Shown piece after piece: positions 40,622 to 50,276 of a stretch of DNA of 64,000 nucleotides (position 1 is the first letter of the stretch; every line of letters starts with the position of its first letter). Source of the stretch: Trichomonas tenax. Lineage: Eukaryota; Parabasalia; Trichomonadida; Trichomonadidae. The notes under the pieces are model-generated. The model made no database searches, was not told the DNA's origin, and was given only the letters and a program-made list of their open reading frames with translations. Location: the NCBI GenBank assembly GCA_023091735.1, contig JALKBU010000121.1, positions 1-64,000 of the forward strand. The letters are read 5' to 3'. Both the position numbers and the translations under genes were made by a program.

Positions 40622-41968
40622 TCACGCAATTAAGATAACTTTATACACAATGTATTTAAACGCTAAATACATTCACTTTTTTGAATACTTTCAAAAACAA
40701 AAATATCTTAAAATATTAATCACTATCGATGATAGAGTAACTATCAAAACGATTTGATGAAAATTGACATTTGATTTTTGTAATTTTACTTCTCATTCTG
40801 AACTTCGGACGAAGGAAATTGCATGATAATTATCTAGCATTCCTTATATACTTACCTTGCAGAACTATTGGTTAGTTAATTCTCAGTTCTTACATGTTGA
40901 TAAGTATTGATATCAATTTCTAGAAATTCATTCCATAATATGATTCTTGAATAAATCTGATAAGAATCTTCGCATTTTCGCAGCCGTACTTCCTGCGTGA
41001 AAACAAAGCAATATTCGATGATTTTAAAGATTATTTTAATTTTTCAAAATTTAATAAAGCTACAGTATATATACTATAACAAACCAGCTTACAAACCATG
41101 GTTAAATATTATCCACATATTAAAGTCATAGTTCAACGAAATTCTAACTATCAATATTTTGGAACTCTTTTAAAACAAAACTAATTAGCTCCATATTTTA
41201 CAGAGAGCACCAACTTTATGTAGTGACATTTAAAGCACTATACATTGAGCATGATATTCATCGTAAGTGTATGATGCGATTTCGGCGTGCATTAGATCCA
41301 AAAATGTGACAACACTTCACTCCAGTTCTCAATTTCAGTCTCATTATTTTCAAGAATCCTCTCACTTACAGTACCTCATGGGGACACTTATCACACTGCC
41401 AAAGTTTCAGCCTCAAGTTTTGAGGGTTGAAACACTTCTGTGTCAAATTCAATTCATCATCTCGATTTGTTATGAGAAGCTGCAATTAACACTCATATGT
41501 GAATGCAACTTGATGAACTGAAGGAGCTGCAATTTGGAAAAGAGATATTCTTTAGTTATTAAAAAGCAAATCAAAATGAGATGAAGCCACAGGGGGCTAA
41601 AAAATATATAAAGGGGAAGTGGAACGAAAGGGGGTAAAAAGTATATAAAAGAGTTAAAATGAGGACCTGGAAAAGAAATAAAGGGATCATCAGAAAAGAT
41701 GATCCAACGTAATTTATCTCAAATTTTGTTTTATCCAAAGCTTTCTGGCAATGTTTCGCACGTATTCCAATTTATTTCCACTTTGAAAATAATTTAATCT
41801 CAAAAATTTAACTGGCCATAAATCAACAGCATTAACTGCAGAGTGTTTTAGGCGATTTTGATTTTTGAATTCTTCATTGAAAACTTTAAACTTTTATTTA
41901 GAAAACGTCCGAAATGATATAAAGCATGCAATAAAAAAGTTTATTGAAAAAATTGTGAATAAATGCGT
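40622..41968. other. Intergenic with a purine-rich imperfect repeat
   Basis: No gene recognised; frame 41267-41521 has no known content. At about 41,592-41,660 two imperfect copies of a G-run followed by TAAAAA and TATATAAA (GGGGGCTAAAAAATATATAAA and GGGGGTAAAAAGTATATAAA) are 40 bp apart. Confidence 0.45.
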
Positions 41969-41975
41969 TCATTTA
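41969..41975 (+). promoter_or_regulatory. Initiator-like TCATTTA
   Basis: TCATTTA fits the trichomonad initiator and lies 9 bp before the ATG at 41984. It overlaps the reading frame if the earlier ATG at 41963 were used, which favours the later start. Confidence 0.5.
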
Positions 41976-41983
41976 ACAATAAA

Positions 41984-42370
41984 ATGTTTGATTACCTTCC
42001 ACATACAGCTCCGATTGTCTTCCTCCCACGCGTCAATCAGGTGAAGCAGGAGGTGTTCTCTCCAGCTCCGCTGCCTTCACTCAAGCTGACGATTCCTTCT
42101 TTCTCGTATAGCATCCCCAAGGTGCAAATCATCCCATTCGACACTAAAATGTGCAACGGTGGAAAGTTTTTGACCACCGCCGAAGCAATGGACTTCATTG
42201 CGCAGCACTGCACTAAGTTCCACGGACAGTTCACGAAACAGCTCCTTAAGGCATATTTGCCGATGCTCCTCATATACGACCAGTGCGAGGGTGTATATTC
42301 ACCAGCTACACGCCTATCTCGCCGTGATTTCGAGGCACAATTCCGCAGAATCTCGAACGGTGCTAACTAA
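41984..42370 (+). CDS. Conserved-looking 128-aa protein of unknown function
   Basis: Starts MFDYLPHTAPIVFLPRV when the initiator at 41969-41975 is taken into account. An ATG at 41963 would add seven residues. Proline-rich for about 60 residues (SPAPLPSLKLTIPSFSY), then a helical part with FDTKMCNGGKFLTTAEAM, DFIAQHCTKFHGQFTKQLL and LSRRDFEAQFRRI. There is no signal peptide or membrane segment. Codons are GC-biased like those of expressed genes here, which argues for a real, active gene. No domain is recognised; a basic/helical C-terminal half could bind RNA or protein. Confidence 0.75.
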   Translation: MFDYLPHTAPIVFLPRVNQVKQEVFSPAPLPSLKLTIPSFSYSIPKVQIIPFDTKMCNGGKFLTTAEAMDFIAQHCTKFHGQFTKQLLKAYLPMLLIYDQCEGVYSPATRLSRRDFEAQFRRISNGAN

Positions 42371-43356
42371 TTCATCCAGTTGTCCATTGTATTTTGTTGA
42401 TCATGTAAACTTCACTATATTGTTACACTTATTTTCTTTAAGATTTTGCTCATATTTTTTGAACGGCGCTCATAAATCCTGCCACGCTTTCAGAAATGCT
42501 GTAATTTGGCCTTTGTACAACTTCTGGGTTCACCAATAGTGACGGTTCCTTCAAATAATAATGATGAAAATGTGTCCTTTATTTTGCCATAACACCTCTA
42601 TAAATCACTAGATCATTGTCTGGATATGATTATTTCGCAGTAAATAAGAATAACTATTAAATGCCCGAAATATCACTGATTCAGTCTCTTATTTTGGTTA
42701 CAGAACATTTATTAACACTGGTAACTCTTTATTTTTGTTAGATATATATAGTGCAATATATTAAAAGCTTTAATTAATGATTTTAGTCTAAATCTCGCTA
42801 AATTTCGTCTTTTTGCTCATCGATTTGGAGCTCTGTGTATCAGAAATGAAGAACAGTATCAATTTAATATGTATTCAAATATGTAAATAGCAAAATTAAC
42901 AACTCTAACATGAGATATTTGCGATATTTTGTTCCTTAATACTATAAAATATATGATAATGCTATAAATGTAAAGATCATATAAAATTATAAAGAATTTC
43001 CTTTTCCACGAAGTCGAAATACATGTTTTTTATGATTCAATACCCGATCAAAATTCATATCGCGAAACATGCAATGTCCGTGGAGAACTGTGCTACCTGT
43101 GACGTGTGGTGAAAGCTGAAGGGCTGTCAAGGGGTTTATCACGTATATTTTTGAGATCATCATTCGTTATCAATAAATTTTCTAATTTTGACAGCTGAAA
43201 ACAAACCGGCATACAATTCCATATCAGAATCACAAAGAAAATCAACTAACAGTAAACCACATGAAAAATCATTTTTAAGAGTGAATTTGATATCTCTTGA
43301 CAATAGAGATATCAAAAACAACCTCAATTTTAATTAAAAAAGACTTTTTTAGGACG
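42371..43356. other. Intergenic with a small GC-rich island
   Basis: AT-rich except for about 43,065-43,150, where mixed-composition DNA (CCGTGGAGAACTGTGC... to ...AGGGGTTTATCACG) stands out. No frame fits it, so a small RNA gene is possible but cannot be typed. Confidence 0.35.
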
Positions 43357-43367
43357 AAAAAGTGCCA
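43357..43367 (+). promoter_or_regulatory. AAAAAGTGCCA element upstream of Rab5-like gene
   Basis: AAAAAGTGCCA lies 25 bp before the ATG at 43393, with the same orientation and spacing as before eIF4E. Confidence 0.45.
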
Positions 43368-43392
43368 TCAAAACGTGACGCTTTAGAATCAA

Positions 43393-43980
43393 ATGAATTC
43401 AAACAAGAAGTTTAAAGTGGTTTTAATGGGAGCGAGCTCCGCCGGAAAGACTTCGATAGTCGTCAGATTCTCACGCGGCACCTTTGGCGGTGACCAGGAA
43501 TCAACAATTGGAGCTGCTTTCATATCGAGAGATATACAAACAGACAAAGGTTCTATTACATTGCACATATGGGATACTGCGGGCCAGGAGCGCTATAGAA
43601 GCCTCGTTCCAAGATATTCACAAGGTGCAAAAGCGATTATAATTGTTTTCGACGCAACAGAACCGGAATCATTCGAAGCAGCTCAGCAGTGGTTCCAGGA
43701 AGCTCAAGATATGCACGCAAGTAAAGTGAAATACTACTTAGTAGCAAATAAAATCGACTTACCATCGAAAGTTGAGTTAGATAAGGTCCAAGAATACGCG
43801 AAATCGTGCAATATGGCGTACTTCGCAACGTCGGCTAAGACTGGTGAAAATATTAACAATCTTTTTGATGATGTCGCGTTGGATGTTGCTTCGATGATAC
43901 CTCCAAGCGAGCAGGATCCTGATGAAGTTCTCTTAGAAGCTAAAAAGAATGATAATAGTAAGGGTGGCAAATGCTGTTAA
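43393..43980 (+). CDS. Rab5-like small GTPase
   Basis: 195 aa. P-loop GASSAGKTS, switch I STIGAAF (the Rab5/21/22 hallmark), WDTAGQERYRSL, NKID and TSAKTG (G5), then a hypervariable tail ending GGKCC for double prenylation. All nucleotide-binding motifs are canonical, including Gln in the DTAGQE needed for hydrolysis. Rab5-type proteins drive early endosome fusion and endocytosis, central for a phagotrophic flagellate. The gene has a typical start-proximal AAAAAGTGCCA. The best-supported subfamily is Rab5, with Rab21/22 as alternatives. Confidence 0.93.
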   Translation: MNSNKKFKVVLMGASSAGKTSIVVRFSRGTFGGDQESTIGAAFISRDIQTDKGSITLHIWDTAGQERYRSLVPRYSQGAKAIIIVFDATEPESFEAAQQWFQEAQDMHASKVKYYLVANKIDLPSKVELDKVQEYAKSCNMAYFATSAKTGENINNLFDDVALDVASMIPPSEQDPDEVLLEAKKNDNSKGGKCC

Positions 43981-44617
43981 TCAAAAAAAAATATCTAATA
44001 AATATCTATGGCTTAATTATGTATTTAACACTCAAATTGCGTGCTCTAAAACTCATTCATTTACTCTTTCATCAATTTAAATCTTATTTTTAAAATTATA
44101 TAAATTCGAAATGTTGGTTTCTACTTTCACAAACATCAAAACAATATACTCCATATCCTTCTTATTTTACACATATATGGAATCAATTTCGAATTAGAAT
44201 ATATTTTTTACAATCAAATATAATTTTTAAATCAGATATATAAAAAATACACAGCTCATGGGAATAGTATTGGTCAACAAAAAGAAGGTTTATCTATTAA
44301 AGATCTAATCATTGAAATTATAAATAGCATAATTGAAGTAATTTATCATATCAAGTAGTATTCCTGTAGGTGTGTACGTCATTTGGTAACTCTTATCTCT
44401 TTCATTTTAGAGTTATATTTCAACAATTCGATATATTGAGTAATTTTCATTGGCAATGAGATATATTATCGAGATGGTTATGATTAAAAAGATTTTAATA
44501 TTTACAGGTTCCGATTATTGTTCTATTGAAGAGAAAAATGAAAAAAAAATGAGAAATTCTATATGTCACTTTTCTTGATTCGTTTTTTGATTGACACTTT
44601 TCCTCAAAATCTCGAAA
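43981..44617. other. Intergenic
   Basis: AT-rich. Near the end are two words in reverse orientation of the start-proximal element: TGTCACTTTT (44564-44573) and TGACACTTTT (44592-44601), 16-45 bp before the coiled-coil gene. Confidence 0.5.
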
Positions 44618-46660
44618 ATGACGGATTTACCGAACACTATAAAGGATGAGCAGATGATAGAAGTGTCTGTTGATTCGTCTTTTTTCATAGAGATCATAAA
44701 GCGGCTGAATCAGAAGATAAAAGAGCACGAACAGAGATTTATAAATATTGAAAATCAAACGAAAACGTTTGTAACGAAAGAATTCTTTTTAAACATCGTA
44801 GATCCGCTTGCAAAGAAGGTTGATGACTTCTCTAAGCGCAGTCTCGAAGCTTTAGAGCAATCTGAAGAATTAACGAAAATAACAAATCAAACACGCGACA
44901 AATTAACAGCAATGATTGATGGAAAATTCGATGAAATGCTCTTTTCTACGACATTAAATCAAAAAACTGCATCAGAAAGCTTAGAACAGAAAATTGATAC
45001 TTGTTTCTTAAAGACAAAGGAGGCTTTCGACAGAGCAAGGGAGGCTCAAGAAGAAGTTCGCGCGCAAAACGAGGTCACAAAGGAAACAAAAGCGAACGTT
45101 CAGATTTTAGGAGACAGAATTCACCACGTGAACACTGAATTCATTAAATACGTCAACTCCCACAACAGATCTGTCAAGAGGAACAACTCTGACGAAATGT
45201 TGCAGCTCCCCGGCGCTTCTGGAGACGCAGATTTGTTGCAACAAATTCAGCAGCAAACAGCAGAACAAATCAACCAAGTTCAGACAACAATGGCCGATTT
45301 GCTCAACAATAGACTCACTTCTCTCCAAAAAGCGCTCGATATTGCTTTAATGCACACTTCATCGGACAGCGCTCCAAAACTCAACGAAGTCTGGGCAGTA
45401 ACATCACAGAACAGAGCCGCTCTCGTTAACGCAATGACTGAACAAAGTCTATTGTCGAGGAGAGTCGATGTTTTGCAGCAATTAATCGATAACATGCAAG
45501 ACTCTTCGAATCCTGAATCTCCGAATCGCCCGATGCTCAGTTCCATCATGGCACACCAGAACGCAGCGAACAGGGCCGGCATGGTTGTCCCACTCGATCA
45601 GGACATCAGAGCTAAAGAACACACGAAACTCGTGAACACTGTTGATGCAATTGGTGGAAAAGTTGATGGAGCTTTGCAGGACATTTTGAAGATCAAGAAC
45701 GCAGTCAACAGAAACGAGAAAGATGTCAGAGATGTCGTGTTGGCCATTATTGATGAATTCAAGTTGATCAGAACAAACGCTTCTGGTTTAGAGCACCTTC
45801 CACCTCTCAACTTGGCGACATGCGTTCCGAGCTTCTTCAACAACCCTTCATTCACTTTCGACAGAGCAAACAACGAATACGAAGAGCCTGATGAGTCAGA
45901 CAGATCGTCAGCACTCCCAACAGGCCACGACACACGGGACAGGATGAGGAGAAGAGGAAGATATAGAGATGACAGTGAAAACGAAGACTCTGTCGAGAAA
46001 ATATCTGAAGAAGATCTCACTTCTAACAAGAAGATATCAGGACTCATGCACATCGTGTCTAGACAGCCGCAGAGAGCACAAGGACCTCCAAAGCCTGAAT
46101 TCCTAGATGACAAGAGATCCGTTAAAAGCGATGACAAGAGAAGTGTTAAAGGCGACAACAACCACGAAGAAAACAACCCAGCACCGTTCACTTATTCACC
46201 AGGAAGTGTTGTACAACAGCAGACATCAGGAGAACAGGTTGTCGTTCATGTCGTCGATAAAGAAAGCCTCAACAAATTGCAAGGAGAGATGGACATGTTC
46301 ATCAAGAACAAGAACGAATTGATGTCCGCTGTTGAGCGAAAAGTTGACAGAGATTTCGTCGAAAGGGTCTTTAACAAGTTGAGAGTCATCATCAATGGCC
46401 TCAATGAGCGTGTTAAGGAGATTGCCTCAGCGATGGACAAATTCGCAACACAGAAAGATGTCCAAACAGTTGCAGAAGTTCTATCGAAGACTGCGGAGAT
46501 GGTTGAAAAGTCATCGAAGACACAGACGAAATTGCCTGTTTCCAACTTTGGAGGACAAGGAGACTTCGTCTACGGCGATGATGGCGCAGCTTTCATCAAA
46601 GAATCAACTAAGAAGGAAGGATCTGAACTCCCACTTCTTCAGAAGAATGGAAAATTCTAA
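44618..46660 (+). CDS. Coiled-coil protein of unknown function (680 aa)
   Basis: The first true ATG is 44618 (MTDLPNTIKDEQ); the longer frame begins with a TTG. Residues about 20-350 and 540-650 are rich in Glu, Lys, Gln and Leu with heptad-like spacing (for example IIKRLNQKIKEHEQRF), consistent with long coiled coils. The middle part (about 420-540) is charged and Asp/Arg/Ser-rich, with a doubled SDDKRSVK-type element (DDKRSVKSDDKRSVKGD). A short acidic tail follows. There is no enzyme motif. It is a structural or scaffold protein, perhaps of basal body or axostyle, but that is a guess. Confidence 0.75.
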   Translation: MTDLPNTIKDEQMIEVSVDSSFFIEIIKRLNQKIKEHEQRFINIENQTKTFVTKEFFLNIVDPLAKKVDDFSKRSLEALEQSEELTKITNQTRDKLTAMIDGKFDEMLFSTTLNQKTASESLEQKIDTCFLKTKEAFDRAREAQEEVRAQNEVTKETKANVQILGDRIHHVNTEFIKYVNSHNRSVKRNNSDEMLQLPGASGDADLLQQIQQQTAEQINQVQTTMADLLNNRLTSLQKALDIALMHTSSDSAPKLNEVWAVTSQNRAALVNAMTEQSLLSRRVDVLQQLIDNMQDSSNPESPNRPMLSSIMAHQNAANRAGMVVPLDQDIRAKEHTKLVNTVDAIGGKVDGALQDILKIKNAVNRNEKDVRDVVLAIIDEFKLIRTNASGLEHLPPLNLATCVPSFFNNPSFTFDRANNEYEEPDESDRSSALPTGHDTRDRMRRRGRYRDDSENEDSVEKISEEDLTSNKKISGLMHIVSRQPQRAQGPPKPEFLDDKRSVKSDDKRSVKGDNNHEENNPAPFTYSPGSVVQQQTSGEQVVVHVVDKESLNKLQGEMDMFIKNKNELMSAVERKVDRDFVERVFNKLRVIINGLNERVKEIASAMDKFATQKDVQTVAEVLSKTAEMVEKSSKTQTKLPVSNFGGQGDFVYGDDGAAFIKESTKKEGSELPLLQKNGKF

Positions 46661-46879
46661 TTATTATGTTATGTTTTTTGTTTATGTGATAAATTATTAT
46701 ATACTTTACGAATTAATCTCTCGTATTCTAATTATATCTTGATTGTTATTGAAAAAATATATAATAAGATTATCAAAAAAGTTTAGATATTATTAAATAT
46801 TATCATATTTTTAGAACTTCGTGATATGGAATGATTCACAATGGCTGGAAATGATTTTAAAATAAAGAATAAGAAAATG

Positions 46880-46942
46880 TGTCGTGTAAATTTGAAAAAT
46901 GTCGCGTAAATAAATTATTTTGAGAGGAAAATGTCATGTAAA
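46880..46942 (+). promoter_or_regulatory. Three TGTC-N2-GTAAA motifs upstream of eIF4E
   Basis: TGTCGTGTAAA (46880-46890), TGTCGCGTAAA (46900-46910) and TGTCATGTAAA (46932-46942), all on the coding strand, 126-188 bp before the ATG. Confidence 0.5.
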
Positions 46943-47035
46943 AGACAAAATAGCTAAAATTGATTGGTTATATTATAAAAAGTGAAATAAATAAAAAGTA
47001 GAATAAGGAAACAAGAGAAAAAGCGAAAATAAATC

Positions 47036-47046
47036 AAAAAGTGCCA
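47036..47046 (+). promoter_or_regulatory. AAAAAGTGCCA element before eIF4E
   Basis: AAAAAGTGCCA ends 21 bp before the ATG at 47068. The word and the orientation match those of the Rab5-like gene. Confidence 0.45.
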
Positions 47047-47067
47047 CCAGTCTGGCATTAGTTTACA

Positions 47068-47670
47068 ATGAGTAAACCAGAGTCTCGCACTTTGTCTTCG
47101 AAATGTTTTACACATGACCTGAACCACAAGTGGCAGTTCTGGGTAATCGTGATCAAGGCCATCGATAATCGCAACCAAGTCTACGAAATTGAGCCAATTA
47201 TCAGCGTTAATACTCTCGAGTTGTTCATAGATTATTTCAATTCACTCCCGAAGATCAGCGATCTCCCGTTCAACGACTCTGTGCGTGTTCAGATGGCTTT
47301 CTTTGCGGACGAAATAAAACCAGCATGGGAAGATCCATCGAACGAGAACGGTGGCATGTATTCCTTCGTCATCAAGAAGGAGGACAACAAGGAGAACGAG
47401 GTTTGGAAGCGACTTCTCGTTAAAGCAATTCGTGGTGATTTTGACTCTGCCCTCAAAAACGGCTCTGAGGTCAAAACAGGAGACGAATACGAAGTCACGG
47501 GTATCACCGTTGCCCGCAAACACGACAATTACATGTTCTGCATTTGGACGAGACATCCGCCAGTGCCCAACGAAATTATCGAGAGGCATATTAAGGAATG
47601 CGCCGTCGATGGCATTACTATCAAGCAGGATGCTCATCGCTCAGGAAAGAAGAAGAAATACTCAAAATGA
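47068..47670 (+). CDS. Translation initiation factor eIF4E
   Basis: 200 aa, normal eIF4E length. Family landmarks: HKWQFWVIV (first tryptophan of the cap-binding slot region), IKPAWEDPSNENGGMYSFV (Trp and Glu that sandwich and hydrogen-bond the m7G cap), VWKRLLVKAIRG on the dorsal side, and MFCIWTRH near the third cap-proximal Trp. These residues indicate a working cap-binding protein. The C-terminal tail is basic (GKKKKYSK). Trichomonad mRNAs are capped, so this is likely the general or a paralogous 4E. The start codon sits 21 bp after an AAAAAGTGCCA element. Confidence 0.92.
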   Translation: MSKPESRTLSSKCFTHDLNHKWQFWVIVIKAIDNRNQVYEIEPIISVNTLELFIDYFNSLPKISDLPFNDSVRVQMAFFADEIKPAWEDPSNENGGMYSFVIKKEDNKENEVWKRLLVKAIRGDFDSALKNGSEVKTGDEYEVTGITVARKHDNYMFCIWTRHPPVPNEIIERHIKECAVDGITIKQDAHRSGKKKKYSK

Positions 47671-48151
47671 AAAATTGAAAACGAAAAATCTGTATGTAAT
47701 ATCAGCAATAACTAGAATATCTATCCAACATTGTATTCATCATATTATTTGTAATAATACTTAGGTGATAAAAATAAAATAATATTGTACAAATACAATC
47801 TATTTCCTTCATACCACATCTCTTTCTTTAATTTTTAAACAAAAATACATATCCAAAACTTCACAAATCCTTTTCTATTATTATATAACGAATCAAAATA
47901 AAGCAAATACTTAACATCATCGAATCAATATATGATGAAAGTAATTTCTTTATAGAACACATTTTATTTCAATGTTGATGCATGATATAAATGGCTTGAC
48001 AATTGATTGTAAAATTAAAATACGGCCAAAAACAGGTCATAACGATATGTAACTCATAGATTTTCTTTACCTCAGAGAATTGTAATTAGTGGTATATAGG
48101 TGGTCAATGGATTCGATAGTTTTAGTCTGACTACTAAAACAAGAGTAACTT
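47671..48151. other. Intergenic, nothing recognised
   Basis: AT-rich region after eIF4E; no gene. Confidence 0.5.
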
Positions 48152-48452
48152 TGTCGTGTAAATATGAAATATGTCAAGTAAACATTTTTCTCCAAAAATG
48201 TATAGCACTCTTTTTACGCATATTATCAGAATCATCAACAATTATAAAACACATCTACTGAAACAAAAAATCTGAAATATAAGGAGATTTATGAATTTGC
48301 AACGATTTTAATAAAAATCACTGATTTATTTCAAAAATTGTCGTGTAAAGACAAAATAATGCCATGTAAAAATATCATAAATTTCGATCGATATGTTATT
48401 TTCATGTACTAATCATAATTATACAGACTTTATCAAAAAATTGCCTTGTAAA
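48152..48452 (+). promoter_or_regulatory. Five TGNC-N2-GTAAA motifs upstream of aldose epimerase
   Basis: TGTCGTGTAAA (48152-48162), TGTCAAGTAAA (48172-48182), TGTCGTGTAAA (48339-48349), TGCCATGTAAA (48360-48370) and TGCCTTGTAAA (48442-48452), all on the coding strand. This is the densest cluster in the window, 150-450 bp before the ATG. Confidence 0.5.
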
Positions 48453-48592
48453 AGTGAAATAATATCATAAAAACAATAAATTTAGACCGTCGTTAAATAT
48501 CAAATAGCATTATGTGTAGAGAAAAGATTTTAAAAGCCCACAAAAAATTGAGAGAAAACCGGCCAAATTGAACTGAAAAGTTGTTCCCGATC

Positions 48593-48600
48593 TCATTTCA
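48593..48600 (+). promoter_or_regulatory. Initiator-like TCATTTCA
   Basis: TCATTTCA lies 1 bp before the ATG at 48602. It fits the TCA(C/T)(A/T) initiator and would give a leader of about 7 nt, typical for trichomonad mRNAs. Confidence 0.5.
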
Positions 48601-48601
48601 C

Positions 48602-49477
48602 ATGATAGAGTTCGCCAACGACCTCCTGAAGTTGGAGATAAGCAAATCCGGTGCTGAACTTTGCAGCGTCGTCAACAAGAAGACTGGAATGGAATACATG
48701 TGGACGGCAGATAAAACTTTCTGGGCACGTCACGCTCCAATCCTTTTCCCGATTGTCGGCAGTGTCTGGAACGGAGAGTACCACGCTGACGGAAAGACAT
48801 TCAAATTGGGCCAGCACGGCTTTGCTAGAGACTCAGAGTTCGAATATCTCGGCACTGAGGGCAACAAGGCGACATTCAAGCTCGCCAGCAACGAGAAGAC
48901 GAAGGGCCTCTTCCCATACGACTTCGTTCTCAAGGTTGTCTACGAATTAACTGGAAATGTTATCAGAATTCACTGGATCGTTGAAAATCCGACAAATGGA
49001 ACAATCTACTTCCAGGTTGGCGCCCACCCAGGCTTCAACTATGTCGATTTCCACCCAGAAGACAAGATCAAGGGATATTTCAAGATGAACACAAACGAGC
49101 TCAAATACAAGCTTATCGGACAGAAGGGATGCCTCAACATCGCCAACGAATACGTCCTTAAGGCCGAGGACGGTTTCTATCCAATCACTGCTGAAATGTT
49201 CGATAAGGACGCTTTAGTTGTCGAAGAGGGACAAATCACTTCAATTTCACTCTGCGACAAGCAGAAGAAGCCATACATCACAATGCACTTCGACGCTCCT
49301 GTCACCGGACTTTGGTCTCCAACAAAGAAGAACGCTCCGTTCGTTTGCATCGAGCCTTGGTACGGACGCTGCGACAGAGAGAACTTCACTGACGATTACT
49401 CTAAGAAGGACCACGTCAACAAACTCGAAGCACATCAGACATTCCACACTTCTTACACAATTGAGATTGACACCTGA
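48602..49477 (+). CDS. Aldose 1-epimerase family protein (LacX/galactose mutarotase-like)
   Basis: 291 aa counted from ATG 48602, placed by the initiator just before it; the frame extends upstream only from a TTG. Landmarks are FWARHAPILFPIVGSV, KLGQHGFARD (family HG with proton donor/acceptor role), HWIVENP, GAHPGFNY (second conserved His) and a C-terminal IEPWYGR with the family Glu. The protein converts alpha- and beta-anomers of hexoses or hexose phosphates in the cytosol. The family is bacterial in character (LacX), so lateral acquisition by the ancestor is plausible. Codons now match well expressed host genes. It has five upstream TGNC-N2-GTAAA motifs. Confidence 0.88.
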   Translation: MIEFANDLLKLEISKSGAELCSVVNKKTGMEYMWTADKTFWARHAPILFPIVGSVWNGEYHADGKTFKLGQHGFARDSEFEYLGTEGNKATFKLASNEKTKGLFPYDFVLKVVYELTGNVIRIHWIVENPTNGTIYFQVGAHPGFNYVDFHPEDKIKGYFKMNTNELKYKLIGQKGCLNIANEYVLKAEDGFYPITAEMFDKDALVVEEGQITSISLCDKQKKPYITMHFDAPVTGLWSPTKKNAPFVCIEPWYGRCDRENFTDDYSKKDHVNKLEAHQTFHTSYTIEIDT

Positions 49478-49941
49478 ATTACAAAATTTTAAACATTCCT
49501 CTATTTTGTAACTATTATCTCGTGTTTCTATTTACTTAAAAATCACCCAAAACTAAAATATAATTCTAAAATATGAAATTTAAATGTGTTTAACAGTTTT
49601 TTCTAACATAAATCAAATTACATCAATTAGTATTTATATATTTCATCAAAGTTTTGTTCTGACTTGAAGCCGATTTTGAAATTTGATATCAAATCAAATG
49701 AATAAATGAGAACATCTCGTAAATTTCTTCGAACTTTGTTTTGCTTATTGTTTAAACAACTTTAGGGTATGATTATTCATTTCAAAAGCTAAATTTAATG
49801 AAACGGATAAAAATTTCATATTTTCGTCAACTTCCATTTGTAAAAAGTGCAGAAACATATGGATTAGTATGCAATGAGAGGATTGTTAATGATGAATCTT
49901 TCGGTATAAAAATTGTAATGACAATTTCATTCGATAGAAAG
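49478..49941. other. Intergenic, nothing recognised
   Basis: AT-rich. A plus-strand frame (49798-50220) overlaps the small minus-strand gene and is judged a shadow. Confidence 0.4.
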
Positions 49942-50238
49942 TTATTTGATGGACGAAACAATGACTCCTCCAATGATATACTTCAGCCGAGGCTTCATTT
50001 GTTGTTGATCGAGTTTTGCAGGAACACAAGGCGTTGGATAAGGAGTGTAAGGGTTGTAAGGATATATCCGTGTATTGCTGTAAGGCTTCAGTCCACTTTC
50101 AGCTCCAAATTTGTTATTAATATTTTGCTGATCAGTTATTTCGTTAAGTTTCATGTTGCTGTCGTTGCTTATATCACTAATTTTCGATATTTCGTTGTTT
50201 ACTGTTTGGATTTGTGTTAAAAGAAGAAAAATTAGCAT
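49942..50238 (-). CDS. Possible small secreted or membrane protein (98 aa)
   Basis: ATG at 50238; a longer frame uses TTG. It begins MLIFLLLTQIQTVN, a short signal-like segment, then a Lys/Asn/Ser-rich stretch (ISDISNDSNMKLNEITD), a Tyr/Pro-rich segment (RIYPYNPYTPYPTPC) and a hydrophobic end YIIGGVIV. An AAAAGTGTCA element on the coding strand lies 29 bp upstream and begins only a few bases after the stop codon of the P-loop gene. The promoter word and signal-like start argue for a gene against the overlapping plus-strand frame. The family is unknown. Confidence 0.5.
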   Translation of the reverse strand: MLIFLLLTQIQTVNNEISKISDISNDSNMKLNEITDQQNINNKFGAESGLKPYSNTRIYPYNPYTPYPTPCVPAKLDQQQMKPRLKYIIGGVIVSSIK

Positions 50239-50266
50239 CAAAATAAAATTCCGGTAGAGAAAAAAA

Positions 50267-50276
50267 TGACACTTTT
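50267..50276 (-). promoter_or_regulatory. AAAAGTGTCA element of the 98-aa gene
   Basis: Coding-strand AAAAGTGTCA directly after the stop codon of the P-loop gene and 29 bp before the ATG at 50238. The compact layout makes it a good test of the element. Confidence 0.45.

Noticed and set aside
41267..41521. Plus-strand 84-codon frame
   Set aside because: No domain, no codon bias and no promoter word.
49798..50220. Plus-strand 140-codon frame
   Set aside because: It covers the 98-aa minus-strand gene that has a signal-like start and a promoter word. The plus frame shows no such signals.
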